Shown here in pieces: positions 46,546 to 55,717 of a stretch of DNA of 64,000 nucleotides (the first letter of the stretch is position 1; every line of letters begins with the position of its first letter). The translations under genes were made by a program, and so were the position numbers. Source of the DNA: Lacrimispora celerecrescens (lineage in GTDB: Bacteria > Bacillota > Clostridia > Lachnospirales > Lachnospiraceae); the NCBI RefSeq assembly GCF_000732605.1, contig NZ_JPME01000012.1, forward strand, positions 62,001-126,000, given 5' to 3'. The notes under the pieces were generated by a model that saw nothing but the letters and a program-made list of their open reading frames with translations, was not told the origin of the DNA and ran no database searches.

Positions 46546-48306
46546 ATGAGTTCAAATAAGACACATCACAGAGAAAAAATAGCCATCCTGTTTTTCCTGT
46601 TATTTCTTGCCATGACAGGGCTAATGGGGCGGCTTATTTTTCTAATGGTCTTTCGTTCTGAACATTACAGTGCCATGGCATTGGACCTTCATGAACGGGA
46701 AAGGACCATAAAAGCCGCCAGAGGAAATATTATTGATGCCAATGGAACCGTCATTGCCACCAATCGGACGGTGTGTACCATATCGGTCATACATAACCAG
46801 ATCAGAAAAGCGGATGAGGTTGTGGCAGTCCTTTCCAAGGAGCTGGGGCTCCAGGAGGAAGACGTTCGGAAAAAGGTAGAAAAGTACAGTTCAAGGGAAA
46901 TTATTAAAACCAATGTAGACAAGGCTATGGGAGATTTGATCCGGTCCTACCATTTGGACGGTGTAAAAGTGGATGAGGATTACAAGCGTTATTATCCCTA
47001 TGATACCCTTGCCTCCACGGTTCTTGGTTTTACGGGAGGAGATAATCAGGGGATCATCGGCCTGGAGGTAAAATACGAACAATATTTAAAAGGCCTGAAC
47101 GGAAAAATCCTGACCATGTCCGATGCAGCAGGAATAGAGATAGAAAATGCGGCAGAGGATCGGATTGAGCCTGTGGCAGGGCAGGATTTATATATCAGCC
47201 TGGATGTCAATATCCAGCGGTATTGCGAGCAGGCAGCTTATCAGGTTATGGAGAAAAAAGGCGCAAAAAGAGTGTCAATTATTGTTATGAATCCTCAGAA
47301 TGGGGAAATTATGGCAATGGTAAATGCGCCTGAATTTAATTTAAATGATCCGTTTACACTAAATGCAGACGCCGGAGTTCCTGCATCTGACAAGGAAAAA
47401 CAGGATCTGCTAAACAAGATGTGGAGAAATCCCTGTATTAACGACACGTATGAACCAGGGTCAACCTTTAAGATTGTTACTGCAGCCGCAGGGCTGGAAG
47501 CCGGAGTGGTAAAGCTTGATGACCATTTCTCGTGTCCAGGTTTTCGGGTGGTAGAGGACCGGAAAATCAGGTGTCACAAAGTGGGAGGCCATGGATCCGA
47601 AACATTTCTCCAGGGCATGATGAATTCCTGCAACCCTGTTCTGATCGATGTAGGGCAGCGCCTTGGCGTTGATAATTATTATAAATATTTTGAACAATTC
47701 GGTTTAAAGGGAAAGACCGGAATCGATCTTCCCGGCGAGGCAGCCACCATTATGCATAAAAAGGATAATATGGGGCTTGTGGAGCTGGCAACCGTTTCGT
47801 TCGGCCAGTCTTTCCAGATTACGCCGCTGCAGCTGATTACGACCGCTTCTGCTATCGTTAACGGCGGAAACCGTGTAACGCCTCATTTTGGGGTGAAGTC
47901 AGTGAGCACCGACGGAACTTCGGTCCAACCGTTTACTTATCCGGTAAGCGAAGGGATCATATCTCCCCAGACCAGCGAAACCATGCGCTATATCCTGGAA
48001 CAAGTTGTGGCGGAGGGAAGCGGAAAAAGAGGGCAAGTCGACGGCTATCGGGTTGGCGGAAAAACAGCAACTTCCGAAAAACTTCCAAGAAGTTTAAAAA
48101 AGTACATTTCCTCCTTTATAGGCTTTGCACCGGCGGATAATCCACAGGTGATTGCACTCATAACCATCGATGAACCGGAGGGGATTTATTACGGCGGAAC
48201 CATTGCTGCACCGGTGATTGCCGACATTTTTAAGAATATTCTTCCATATCTGGGAATAGAGCCAACCGAGGAAAAAACTGCTTCGGCGTTTCGAATCTAT
48301 GGTTGA
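46546..48306 (+). CDS. spoVD: SpoVD-type class B penicillin-binding protein
   Basis: A 586-residue transpeptidase with one N-terminal helix, a dimer domain (KAARGNIIDANG) and a transpeptidase domain with Ser306 in PGSTFK and SCN at 361-363. The third motif is KTA (506-508) where KTG is usual; the DNA reads AAA ACA GCA, so it is a real substitution as given. The tandem order PBP then SpoVD-like PBP matches pbpB-spoVD of Bacillus, where SpoVD builds the spore cortex. There is no PASTA domain. ATG 46546 has GGAG 6 nt upstream; ATG 46528 has none. Confidence 0.88.
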   Translation: MSSNKTHHREKIAILFFLLFLAMTGLMGRLIFLMVFRSEHYSAMALDLHERERTIKAARGNIIDANGTVIATNRTVCTISVIHNQIRKADEVVAVLSKELGLQEEDVRKKVEKYSSREIIKTNVDKAMGDLIRSYHLDGVKVDEDYKRYYPYDTLASTVLGFTGGDNQGIIGLEVKYEQYLKGLNGKILTMSDAAGIEIENAAEDRIEPVAGQDLYISLDVNIQRYCEQAAYQVMEKKGAKRVSIIVMNPQNGEIMAMVNAPEFNLNDPFTLNADAGVPASDKEKQDLLNKMWRNPCINDTYEPGSTFKIVTAAAGLEAGVVKLDDHFSCPGFRVVEDRKIRCHKVGGHGSETFLQGMMNSCNPVLIDVGQRLGVDNYYKYFEQFGLKGKTGIDLPGEAATIMHKKDNMGLVELATVSFGQSFQITPLQLITTASAIVNGGNRVTPHFGVKSVSTDGTSVQPFTYPVSEGIISPQTSETMRYILEQVVAEGSGKRGQVDGYRVGGKTATSEKLPRSLKKYISSFIGFAPADNPQVIALITIDEPEGIYYGGTIAAPVIADIFKNILPYLGIEPTEEKTASAFRIYG

Positions 48307-48381
48307 TTATTCAGGCAAAAAGACGTATACTACTTACTGTGTACTTTTGAAATACAAATACATAAAATATTGAGGTGTGAC

Positions 48382-49350
48382 ATGATTAACGAAACGATTC
48401 TGGCAATCATCATAGCATTTGCAATCAGCGCCATGCTGTGTCCCATTGTAATACCATTTCTTCACAGGTTAAAATTTGGCCAGGAGGTCCGCAAGGAAGG
48501 GCCTGAAAGCCATTTGAAAAAGCAGGGTACTCCGACCATGGGAGGACTGATCATATTGACCAGCATCATCATTACATCGCTGTTCTATGTGAGGGAATAT
48601 CCCAAGATCATTCCTGTGCTTTTTGTGACAGTTGGATTTGGTATCGTTGGGTTCCTTGATGATTACATTAAGATCGTAATGAAGCGGTCAGAGGGGCTTA
48701 CGCCTGTTCAAAAGATGGCGGGGCAGTTAATCATTACAGGCATTTTTGCCTATTATCTGCTTCATTCAAAGGATGTGGGAACGGGAATGTTGATTCCCTT
48801 TACCGGAGGCTTTGAAAAAGGGCTGTATCTGAATTTAGGAATACTCTTCGTACCGGCGGTATTTTTTCTCGTAATAGGAACCGATAATGGTGTGAATTTT
48901 ACCGATGGCTTAGATGGACTTTGTACCAGCGTGACCATTCTGGTGGCGACCTTCTTAACCGTGGTTTCTATTGGGGAAAATACCGGCATCAGTCCCATTA
49001 CCGGTGCGGTTGTGGGAAGTCTTTTGGGATTTCTGCTGTTTAACGTGTATCCTGCCAGGGTGTTCATGGGAGACACCGGTTCCCTTGGGCTTGGAGGATT
49101 TGTTGCTTCCAGCGCCTTTATGATGCAGATTCCTATCTTCCTTGCCATTATCGGTTTTATTTATATGATGGAAGTATTATCCGTCATCATTCAGGTGACA
49201 TATTTTAAAAGAACAGGCGGAAAAAGGATTTTTAAAATGGCCCCCATCCACCATCACTTTGAGTTAAGCGGCTGGTCGGAAACACGGGTGGTAGCTGTGT
49301 TTGCTATCGTGACTGCGGTTCTTTGCATGCTTGCATACCTTGGATTATAG
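48382..49350 (+). CDS. mraY: Phospho-N-acetylmuramoyl-pentapeptide transferase
   Basis: Forms lipid I from UDP-MurNAc-pentapeptide and undecaprenyl phosphate. The 322-residue protein has about ten membrane helices, the Asp pair in FLDDYIKIV, TDNGVNFTDGLDGLC and the C-terminal HHHFELSGWSE. All signature residues are present. ATG 48382 follows GAGGTG; an in-frame TTG at 48370 is not needed. murD follows 12 nt later. Confidence 0.96.
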   Translation: MINETILAIIIAFAISAMLCPIVIPFLHRLKFGQEVRKEGPESHLKKQGTPTMGGLIILTSIIITSLFYVREYPKIIPVLFVTVGFGIVGFLDDYIKIVMKRSEGLTPVQKMAGQLIITGIFAYYLLHSKDVGTGMLIPFTGGFEKGLYLNLGILFVPAVFFLVIGTDNGVNFTDGLDGLCTSVTILVATFLTVVSIGENTGISPITGAVVGSLLGFLLFNVYPARVFMGDTGSLGLGGFVASSAFMMQIPIFLAIIGFIYMMEVLSVIIQVTYFKRTGGKRIFKMAPIHHHFELSGWSETRVVAVFAIVTAVLCMLAYLGL

Positions 49351-49362
49351 GAGAGAAACCAT

Positions 49363-50709
49363 ATGAATCAGAAAATATTAGTTGCCGGCAGTGGAAAAAG
49401 CGGCATTGCCGCTGTGGGACTGATCCTTAAAACAGGAGATGAAGTAATTCTTTACGACAGCAATGATGCCCTCAATAAGGATGAGCTGCTTCATCAGTTT
49501 GGAGAAGAAGGAAGGATTTCAGTTTTACTGGGAGAGCTTAAAAAGGAAGATCTTTCAGGGGTAAGCTTATGTGTCATAAGCCCCGGTATTTCATTAGAAG
49601 CCCCCTTTGTAGCTGTCCTTAAAGAAGCGGATATCCCGGTTTGGAGTGAGATTCAGCTTGCTTACCACCATGCCAAGGGAAAGCTGGCGGCAATTACGGG
49701 AACCAATGGTAAGACAACCACTACGGCCCTTATCGGGGAAATCATGAAAGCATATTATGAGCATGTGTTTGTGGTAGGCAATATTGGGGTCCCATATACA
49801 GAGGAAGCGTTAAAAACGACTGAGGATTCGGTAACAGTAGCAGAGGTCAGCAGCTTTCAGCTGGAGACGATCACCGACTTCCGTCCGGATGTGAGCGCGA
49901 TCTTAAACATAACACCAGATCACTTAGATCGTCATAAAACCATGGAATGCTACATAGAAGTAAAGGAACGAATCACATCAAACCAAAGGTCCCAGGATTT
50001 TTGTATCTTAAACTACGACGATCCTGTTTTACGTGAATTTGGAAAGACCATCAAACCCCAGGTTGTCTATTTTAGCAGCCGTCAGTTTTTAGAAGAAGGC
50101 TACTGCATGGATGGGGACAGGATTATCCGGAACCATAATGGGGAGAGGACAGAGATCGCGGACATTCACGGGGTACAGCTCTTGGGCCGTCATAACCATG
50201 AGAACATCATGGCCGCAGCCGCTGTAGCCGCTGAAATGGGAGTACCCATGGAGATCATCAGCCAGGCGGTCAGGGAGTTCAAGGCAGTAGAGCATCGGAT
50301 TGAATTTGTTGCGGAAAAGGCGGGAGTAAAATATTACAATGATTCCAAAGGAACCAACCCGGACGCAGCAATCCAGGCGATAAAAGCCATGCCAGGGCCT
50401 ACGCTGCTCATTGCAGGAGGTTATGATAAGAACTCCCAGTATGACGAGTGGATCGAATCATTTGATGGTAAGGTAAAATACATGGTACTTCTGGGCCAGA
50501 CCAGAGAAAAAATCGCCGAGTGCGCAGCCAGACATGGTTTTACAAACGTAATGTACGCGGAAGATATGCAGGAAGCCGTAAAGGTATGCGCTTCTTATGC
50601 CAATAGAGGAGATCATGTGCTCTTATCTCCAGCCTGTGCAAGCTGGGGAATGTTTAAGTGCTATGAAGAACGCGGCGAAATCTTCAAGGAATCCGTCCGA
50701 AATTTGTAA
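49363..50709 (+). CDS. murD: UDP-N-acetylmuramoylalanine-D-glutamate ligase
   Basis: Adds D-glutamate to UDP-MurNAc-L-Ala with ATP. The 448-residue protein has an N-terminal Rossmann-like domain (VAGSGKSGIAAVGL), the Mur ligase ATP loop ITGTNGKTTTTALI, NITPDHLDRH and the C-terminal DSKGTNPDAAIQAI. AGGAGAG precedes the ATG. murE and murF, often near, are absent. It is followed by the structured element R2 and ftsW. Confidence 0.96.
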   Translation: MNQKILVAGSGKSGIAAVGLILKTGDEVILYDSNDALNKDELLHQFGEEGRISVLLGELKKEDLSGVSLCVISPGISLEAPFVAVLKEADIPVWSEIQLAYHHAKGKLAAITGTNGKTTTTALIGEIMKAYYEHVFVVGNIGVPYTEEALKTTEDSVTVAEVSSFQLETITDFRPDVSAILNITPDHLDRHKTMECYIEVKERITSNQRSQDFCILNYDDPVLREFGKTIKPQVVYFSSRQFLEEGYCMDGDRIIRNHNGERTEIADIHGVQLLGRHNHENIMAAAAVAAEMGVPMEIISQAVREFKAVEHRIEFVAEKAGVKYYNDSKGTNPDAAIQAIKAMPGPTLLIAGGYDKNSQYDEWIESFDGKVKYMVLLGQTREKIAECAARHGFTNVMYAEDMQEAVKVCASYANRGDHVLLSPACASWGMFKCYEERGEIFKESVRNL

Positions 50710-50858
50710 AAGCAATGAACCATGCGGAAATATATGTGAAGTTTATGCGTGTGAGCTCGCTCACTAAGCATAAATTTTACATATATTTCTATAGGGCGAA
50801 TGCCCGTCATTCATAATTTGGCGGCGCCCTTCCGCCAAATTATGAATGCATGGTGGAT
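50709..50858 (+). repeat. Structured intergenic element R2
   Basis: Between murD and ftsW. Parts: AAAGCAATGA at about 50709-50718; outer stem ACCATGC (50719-50725) with GCATGGT (50848-50854); hairpin 1 of about 28 bp (50726-50756 with 50759-50789; GTTTATGC/GCATAAA and GTGAGC/GCTCAC near the tip); core TATAGGGCGAATGCCCGT (50790-50807) with a GGGC/GCCC stem; hairpin 2, a perfect 17-bp stem (50808-50824 with 50832-50848). The base at 50848 could belong to hairpin 2 or the outer stem. No open frame or protein match is apparent. Same plan as R3 with unrelated arm sequences. Confidence 0.8.
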
Positions 50859-50893
50859 GACATAAACGAATAAACTTGGCGAGGAGGAATAAT

Positions 50894-52045
50894 ATGGCAG
50901 AAAAAGGGCCAGTGAAGAAAAAAAACAAACCGCGCCGTTTTTACGATTACAGCCTGCTGTTTACTGTAATATTTCTGTCTGTTTTTGGTTTGGTCATGAT
51001 TTACAGCGCCAGCTCATACGCAGCCCAGCTTAAATACCATGACGCCGCTTATTTCATGATGAGGCAGGCTAAGATCGCCCTGGCAGGCTTTATTATCATG
51101 ATTGTAATATCCAAACTGGATTACCACTGGTACGCCAAATTCGCTGTATTTGCTTACATACTTTCCTATGTCTTAATGATTACCGTATCCTTAGTTGGGC
51201 GTAAAGTAAACGGTAAGAGAAGATGGCTGGGAGTGGGAAGCCTTTCTTTCCAGCCTACGGAATTTGTAAAAATTGCTCTGATTGTAATGCTTGCTGTTTT
51301 AATCGTTCAGATGGGAAGGAATATTAACACGAGAAATGGCGTGCTTTTGGTAATTGTAACAACACTCCCCATAGCTGGAATCGTAGCGGCAAATAACTTA
51401 AGCTCCGGAATCATCATCATTGGGATCGCTTTTGTCATGCTGTTTGTGGCATGTAAAAAGAAATGGCCGTTTTTTGCCTGCGGTCTTGCAGGCGTAGGAG
51501 CGCTGGCTTTTGCCGGGCCAATGGCTGCTGTTCTGGAAAAACTTAATATTCTTCATGATTACCAGCTGGGCCGTATCCTGGTATGGCTGGAGCCGGAGGC
51601 TTATCCCTCTACCGGCGGCTATCAGGTGCTTCAGGGACTTTATGCCATAGGTTCCGGCGGTCTGGTAGGCAGGGGTCTGGGAGAGAGCATACAGAAGATG
51701 GGGTTTGTACCGGAAGCACAAAACGATATGATTTTTTCCATCATCTGTGAAGAACTTGGGCTTTTTGGAGCGGTTTCCGTGATTTTGATATTTCTTTTCA
51801 TGATATACCGGTTCATGCTCATTGCAGATAATGCACCGGATCTATTTGGGGCGTTGCTTGTTGTAGGCGTTATGGGACATATTGCCATACAGGTTATCTT
51901 AAATATAGCGGTTGTAACCAATACCATACCAAATACCGGTATAACCCTTCCTTTTATTAGCTACGGAGGCACCTCAGTTCTTTTTCTGATGATGGAAATG
52001 GGCATGGTCTTAAGCGTTTCCAACCAGATAAAGCTTGAAAAATAA
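50894..52045 (+). CDS. ftsW: SEDS glycosyltransferase FtsW
   Basis: Polymerises septal peptidoglycan from lipid II together with the class B PBP. The 383-residue protein has a basic N-terminus (KKKNKPRRFYDYS), ten membrane helices, the conserved GRKVNGKRRWLGVG loop with QPTEFVKIA, and the catalytic-loop region PEAQNDMIFSIICEELG and PFISYGGTS. ATG 50894 follows GAGGAGG by 6-7 nt. Rod-type RodA is excluded by position in the dcw cluster. Confidence 0.95.
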   Translation: MAEKGPVKKKNKPRRFYDYSLLFTVIFLSVFGLVMIYSASSYAAQLKYHDAAYFMMRQAKIALAGFIIMIVISKLDYHWYAKFAVFAYILSYVLMITVSLVGRKVNGKRRWLGVGSLSFQPTEFVKIALIVMLAVLIVQMGRNINTRNGVLLVIVTTLPIAGIVAANNLSSGIIIIGIAFVMLFVACKKKWPFFACGLAGVGALAFAGPMAAVLEKLNILHDYQLGRILVWLEPEAYPSTGGYQVLQGLYAIGSGGLVGRGLGESIQKMGFVPEAQNDMIFSIICEELGLFGAVSVILIFLFMIYRFMLIADNAPDLFGALLVVGVMGHIAIQVILNIAVVTNTIPNTGITLPFISYGGTSVLFLMMEMGMVLSVSNQIKLEK

Positions 52046-52113
52046 TGGGATGTGAAAACATTCTCTCACTTTTAACATAGGATAGTATATAAGAAGCCAT
52101 GGGAGGTACCGGA

Positions 52114-53364
52114 TTGTCAGTCATACAGGTCCAGGGGTTACGATCCTTAAAAGGTGAGATAAAAATTCAGGGTTCCAAGAATGCTGTTCTGCCCATGATG
52201 GCAGCAGCGGTTCTCCATAAAGGTACAACAGTGATTCATAATGTCCCCAGGATACAGGATGTGTTCTGTATGCTGGGGATACTTGAGCATATTGGCTGTA
52301 TATGCCGCTTTGATGGCCATACCTTGACAATTGATGCGCGGGATTTGACACAGGCGGAGATACCGGAGGAGTATATAAAAAGCATGCGTTCTTCTATTAT
52401 GCTCTCTGGTTCTTTGCTTGGAAGGACTGGCAATGCGGTCACCAGCTTCCCTGGAGGGTGTTCCATAGGAGAGCGTCCCATAGACTTGCACTTGTCTGCC
52501 TTTCGTGAACTCGGTGCAATCATTGAGGAGCAGGGTGATAAGCTTATGGTGTCCGCAAATCGATTAATGGGCAGCCATATTTATTTTCCCTTCCCCAGCG
52601 TGGGAGCTACGGAAAATGCCCTGATGGCAGCTGTGTATGCCCAGGGGATAACCGTGATACATGGAGCGGCAAAGGAGCCGGAGATCATCACCCTATGTGA
52701 ATTTTTAAACAATATGGGGGCTAACATACATGGAACCGGTACTTCCAGGCTGACGGTCACAGGCGTAAGGGAGCTTTGTGATTCTGAATTTACTGTAGCA
52801 GGAGACAGGATTGTCGCAGGAACCTATTTGATGGCCGTCATGGCTGCTGAGGGAGATATCGTACTACAGGGAATACAACCCGGACATATGGCTTCTGCCA
52901 TCTCTCTTGCTGATAGAATGGGTGCGGAGCTGAAACGGTATGAAAACTGCCTGGAAGTATCCATGAGCGGACGCCCCGATTGTATAGATGTCATAACAGA
53001 ACCCTATCCAGGCTTTCCCACGGATCTTCAGTCACAGTTAATGGCGGTCATGGCATCAGCAAAAGGCACCGGCAGAATTAAAGAAACGATCTTTGAAGGC
53101 AGGTTTGGGACTGCAAAAGAGTTGCATAAGCTTGGCGCAGATATTATAATAGAAGGGAAGCAGGCTGTCATACATGGGCTTTTTCCTTTAAAAGGAAACC
53201 GGGTAACGGCTACGGACCTGCGGGGAGGCGCGGCTCTTGTGGTTGCCGGGCTTGCATGTGAGGGTGTGACTGAGATTCATGAGTGCCATCATATTGAACG
53301 GGGATATGAAGACATCTGCCGTGACTTGAGCAGTCTTGGTGCAGCGATCAGAGGGATGGAATGA
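52114..53364 (+). CDS. murA: UDP-N-acetylglucosamine 1-carboxyvinyltransferase
   Basis: First committed step of peptidoglycan synthesis, adding enolpyruvate from PEP. The 416-residue protein has Lys22 in GSKNAVLPMMAA and the fosfomycin-target Cys116 in PGGCSIGERPIDLH. TTG 52114 is preferred because GGGAGG lies 7 nt upstream; ATG 52099 overlaps that site. It occupies the position where murG is found in many dcw clusters; murG is absent from the window. The stop overlaps the ftsQ start. Confidence 0.94.
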   Translation: MSVIQVQGLRSLKGEIKIQGSKNAVLPMMAAAVLHKGTTVIHNVPRIQDVFCMLGILEHIGCICRFDGHTLTIDARDLTQAEIPEEYIKSMRSSIMLSGSLLGRTGNAVTSFPGGCSIGERPIDLHLSAFRELGAIIEEQGDKLMVSANRLMGSHIYFPFPSVGATENALMAAVYAQGITVIHGAAKEPEIITLCEFLNNMGANIHGTGTSRLTVTGVRELCDSEFTVAGDRIVAGTYLMAVMAAEGDIVLQGIQPGHMASAISLADRMGAELKRYENCLEVSMSGRPDCIDVITEPYPGFPTDLQSQLMAVMASAKGTGRIKETIFEGRFGTAKELHKLGADIIIEGKQAVIHGLFPLKGNRVTATDLRGGAALVVAGLACEGVTEIHECHHIERGYEDICRDLSSLGAAIRGME

Positions 53365-54086
53365 ATGATTTAAAAAAAAGCAGAAGAAGAATTAAATTTG
53401 GAATAACTGCCGCCGTGATCTTTTTGGGAATTGTCATTTTTATGTCGCTGCAGATCAGAGTTATTACAGTGAGCGGTAATAAAAAATACACATCGGAGCA
53501 GATTGTTGATATTTTATTCAAGGAAGGCTGGGATCGGAATGCGGTTTTTTGTCTCTACAAGGATCGTTTTAAAAAACATGAACAGATCCCTTTTGTGGAA
53601 GATTACAAAATCGTATTCCTAAGCCCTGTTAGAGTGGAAGTGATCGTTTATGAGAAATCGGTGGTAGGCTATGTTTCCTATATGGGAAGCTATATGTATT
53701 TTGATAAGGACGGGATCGTTGTAGAAAGCTCCAGCGGAAAGCTGGATGGAGTTCCATGGGTCACGGGGCTGCAGTTCGGTCATATTGCCCTGCACCAACC
53801 CCTTCCGGTGGAAAAGGGAAAGATTTTTAGTGAAATTTTAAACCTGACCCAGCTTTTATCAACGAAGGCAATACCTGTTGATCAGATCCGGTATGACTCC
53901 CGGGGAGATGCCACTCTTGTCATGGGAGATATCCGTGTTTTTCTTGGAAGCAATGATCAGATGAATGGAAAAATCTCTGAGCTTAAGGACCAGCTTCCTG
54001 TTTTAAGCGGATTATCGGGGACCTTATATCTGGATACTTATGATGAGGCGGAAACAGTCACATCTTACCGTTTTGTGAAGAATTAA
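53361..54086 (+). CDS. ftsQ: Cell division protein FtsQ/DivIB
   Basis: A 241-residue bitopic protein: short basic cytoplasmic tail (KKSRRRIKFG), membrane helix (about 13-32), a POTRA domain beginning IRVITVSGNKKYTSEQIVD and a beta domain (VVGYVSYMGSYMYFDKDG). It scaffolds FtsL and the PBP in the divisome. ATGA overlaps the murA stop. About 120 nt separate it from ftsZ, which has its own promoter. Confidence 0.92.
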   Translation: MNDLKKSRRRIKFGITAAVIFLGIVIFMSLQIRVITVSGNKKYTSEQIVDILFKEGWDRNAVFCLYKDRFKKHEQIPFVEDYKIVFLSPVRVEVIVYEKSVVGYVSYMGSYMYFDKDGIVVESSSGKLDGVPWVTGLQFGHIALHQPLPVEKGKIFSEILNLTQLLSTKAIPVDQIRYDSRGDATLVMGDIRVFLGSNDQMNGKISELKDQLPVLSGLSGTLYLDTYDEAETVTSYRFVKN

Positions 54087-54127
54087 TGAATTTACATATT
54101 TTGCTTGGAATTTTGTTTAAAAAGTGG

Positions 54128-54156
54128 TTGATATTTTTGGTAAAATCAAATATTAT
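54128..54156 (+). promoter_or_regulatory. ftsZ promoter
   Basis: TTGATA (54128-54133), 17-nt spacer, TATTAT (54151-54156), 52 nt before the start. Confidence 0.55.
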
Positions 54157-54207
54157 ATTAATTAGGTTTATAGAGTAAGCTGTTTATGGTTAAAGGAGGA
54201 TATAATC

Positions 54208-55548
54208 TTGTTAGAGATTAAGATAAATGAGGCGGACAATGCCGCAAGAATTCTGGTAATCGGAGTAGGCGGTGCCGGAAATAATGCGGTCAACCGCATG
54301 ATTGATGAGAATATAGCTGGTGTGGAATTTCTTGGGATCAACACGGACAAGCAGGCTTTGCAGTTTTGTAAGGCTCCTACAGCCATGCAGATCGGAGAGA
54401 AGCTGACCAAAGGTCTTGGTGCAGGTGCCAAGCCTGAGATTGGTGAAAAAGCGGCAGAGGAGAATGCGGACGAGCTGGCTCAGACCATGAAGGGCGCGGA
54501 TATGGTATTCGTTACTTGCGGAATGGGCGGCGGTACCGGTACCGGAGCGGCTCCAGTCGTTGCTAAGATTGCAAAAGACATGGGAATTCTTACTGTTGGT
54601 GTTGTAACAAAGCCTTTCCGCTTTGAAGCAAGAACACGTATGAGCAATGCCGTTAACGGTATTGAACGTTTAAAAGAGAGCGTAGATACATTAATCGTAA
54701 TCCCTAATGACCGTCTTCTGGAAATCGTGGACAGACGTACTACCATGCCGGATGCCTTAAAGAAAGCAGATGAAGTCCTTCAGCAGGCCGTACAGGGTAT
54801 TACGGATTTAATTAACGTACCCGGACTTATTAACCTGGACTTTGCAGATGTTCAGACTGTCATGACCGATAAGGGTATTGCCCACATCGGTATCGGCAGG
54901 GCAAAGGGCGATGAGAAGGCATTAGAAGCCGTGAAGCAGGCGGTATCCAGTCCATTGCTTGAAACTACCATTGAGGGCGCTTCTCACGTCATCATCAACA
55001 TTTCCGGTGATATCAGCCTGGTTGAGGCCAATGAGGCAGCCAGCTACGTTCAGGAGATGGCAGGAGATGATGCGAATATCATCTTTGGTGCCATGTATGA
55101 TGAGAATGCTCATGATGAAGCCAGCATTACCGTGATTGCCACAGGTCTGGACATGCTGTCTGAGACTCCGGTATCCAAGGTAATGACGAATTTTTCCAAC
55201 CCTAACTATAAACAGCCGAAAGCAGCAGCTCAGACCCAGGCTATGAATCAGGAGGCAGCCGCCACTGCAGCAACGCCTGGATATAACCAGAATTATAATC
55301 CCAATTACGGGAACGCAAATTATTCCAATCCAGCTTACAGCAATCAGAACTATCCAAATAATAACAACAACTATAATAACCAGAATTATGGAAACCAGAA
55401 CAGTGGTGCAGGAAACTATCAGAAGCCGAATTATGCTGGGCAGAATAACCCTCAGGGTGCTACCCAGGGAGGCGGACAGCCATATCGCCCGACTGTGAAT
55501 AAAGAAGTTCAGATCAACATTCCTGACTTTTTAAGAAATAAACGATAA
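54208..55548 (+). CDS. ftsZ: Cell division GTPase FtsZ
   Basis: The tubulin-like division ring protein, 446 residues. The GTPase domain has [13 protein letters not shown], the tubulin signature [12 protein letters not shown] and the T7 loop [11 protein letters not shown]. From about residue 328 to 430 the linker is rich in Asn, Tyr, Gln and Pro (units such as [16 protein letters not shown]), longer and more biased than usual. The C-terminal peptide [15 protein letters not shown], which docks FtsA/SepF/ZapA-type partners, is intact. TTG 54208 follows AAAGGAGG by 8 nt. ftsA is not adjacent. Confidence 0.97.
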   Translation: MLEIKINEADNAARILVIGVGGAGNNAVNRMIDENIAGVEFLGINTDKQALQFCKAPTAMQIGEKLTKGLGAGAKPEIGEKAAEENADELAQTMKGADMVFVTCGMGGGTGTGAAPVVAKIAKDMGILTVGVVTKPFRFEARTRMSNAVNGIERLKESVDTLIVIPNDRLLEIVDRRTTMPDALKKADEVLQQAVQGITDLINVPGLINLDFADVQTVMTDKGIAHIGIGRAKGDEKALEAVKQAVSSPLLETTIEGASHVIINISGDISLVEANEAASYVQEMAGDDANIIFGAMYDENAHDEASITVIATGLDMLSETPVSKVMTNFSNPNYKQPKAAAQTQAMNQEAAATAATPGYNQNYNPNYGNANYSNPAYSNQNYPNNNNNYNNQNYGNQNSGAGNYQKPNYAGQNNPQGATQGGGQPYRPTVNKEVQINIPDFLRNKR

Positions 55549-55568
55549 AATTTATCAGACTACATAAT

Positions 55569-55599
55569 CAGGCAGGTTCCGATGAACCTGCCTGTTTTT
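55569..55599 (+). terminator. Terminator after ftsZ
   Basis: Perfect 11-bp stem (55569-55579 with 55584-55594), CGAT loop, then TTTTT. Confidence 0.9.
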
Positions 55600-55609
55600 G
55601 AAACATTGA

Positions 55610-55707
55610 GGGTATCCCTTTATGCCCAAAAAAGCATGGGCAGGAAAGAGGAAACACCCTGCGGGTATCCCTTTATGCCCAAAAAGCATGGGCAAGATAA
55701 ATGAAAG
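55610..55707 (+). repeat. Short dispersed repeat, copies B and C in tandem
   Basis: Copy B (55610-55654) and copy C (55663-55707) share GGGTATCCCTTTATGCCC, a run of 5-6 A, and GCATGGGCA, with a period of 53 bp. TGCCCA and TGGGCA can pair as a small hairpin. The 3' half of copy B also matches copy A before gltB. Copy C runs into the ribosome site of the next gene. Confidence 0.7.
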
Positions 55708-55717
55708 GAGTGGCAAA

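Noticed and set aside
50709-50858. Integron attC site
   Set aside because: attC sites have GTTRRRY/RYYYAAC ends and lie in cassette arrays with an integrase; neither is present.
50709-50858. Simple rho-independent terminator between murD and ftsW
   Set aside because: There is no T run after the hairpins, and the multi-part plan repeats elsewhere.
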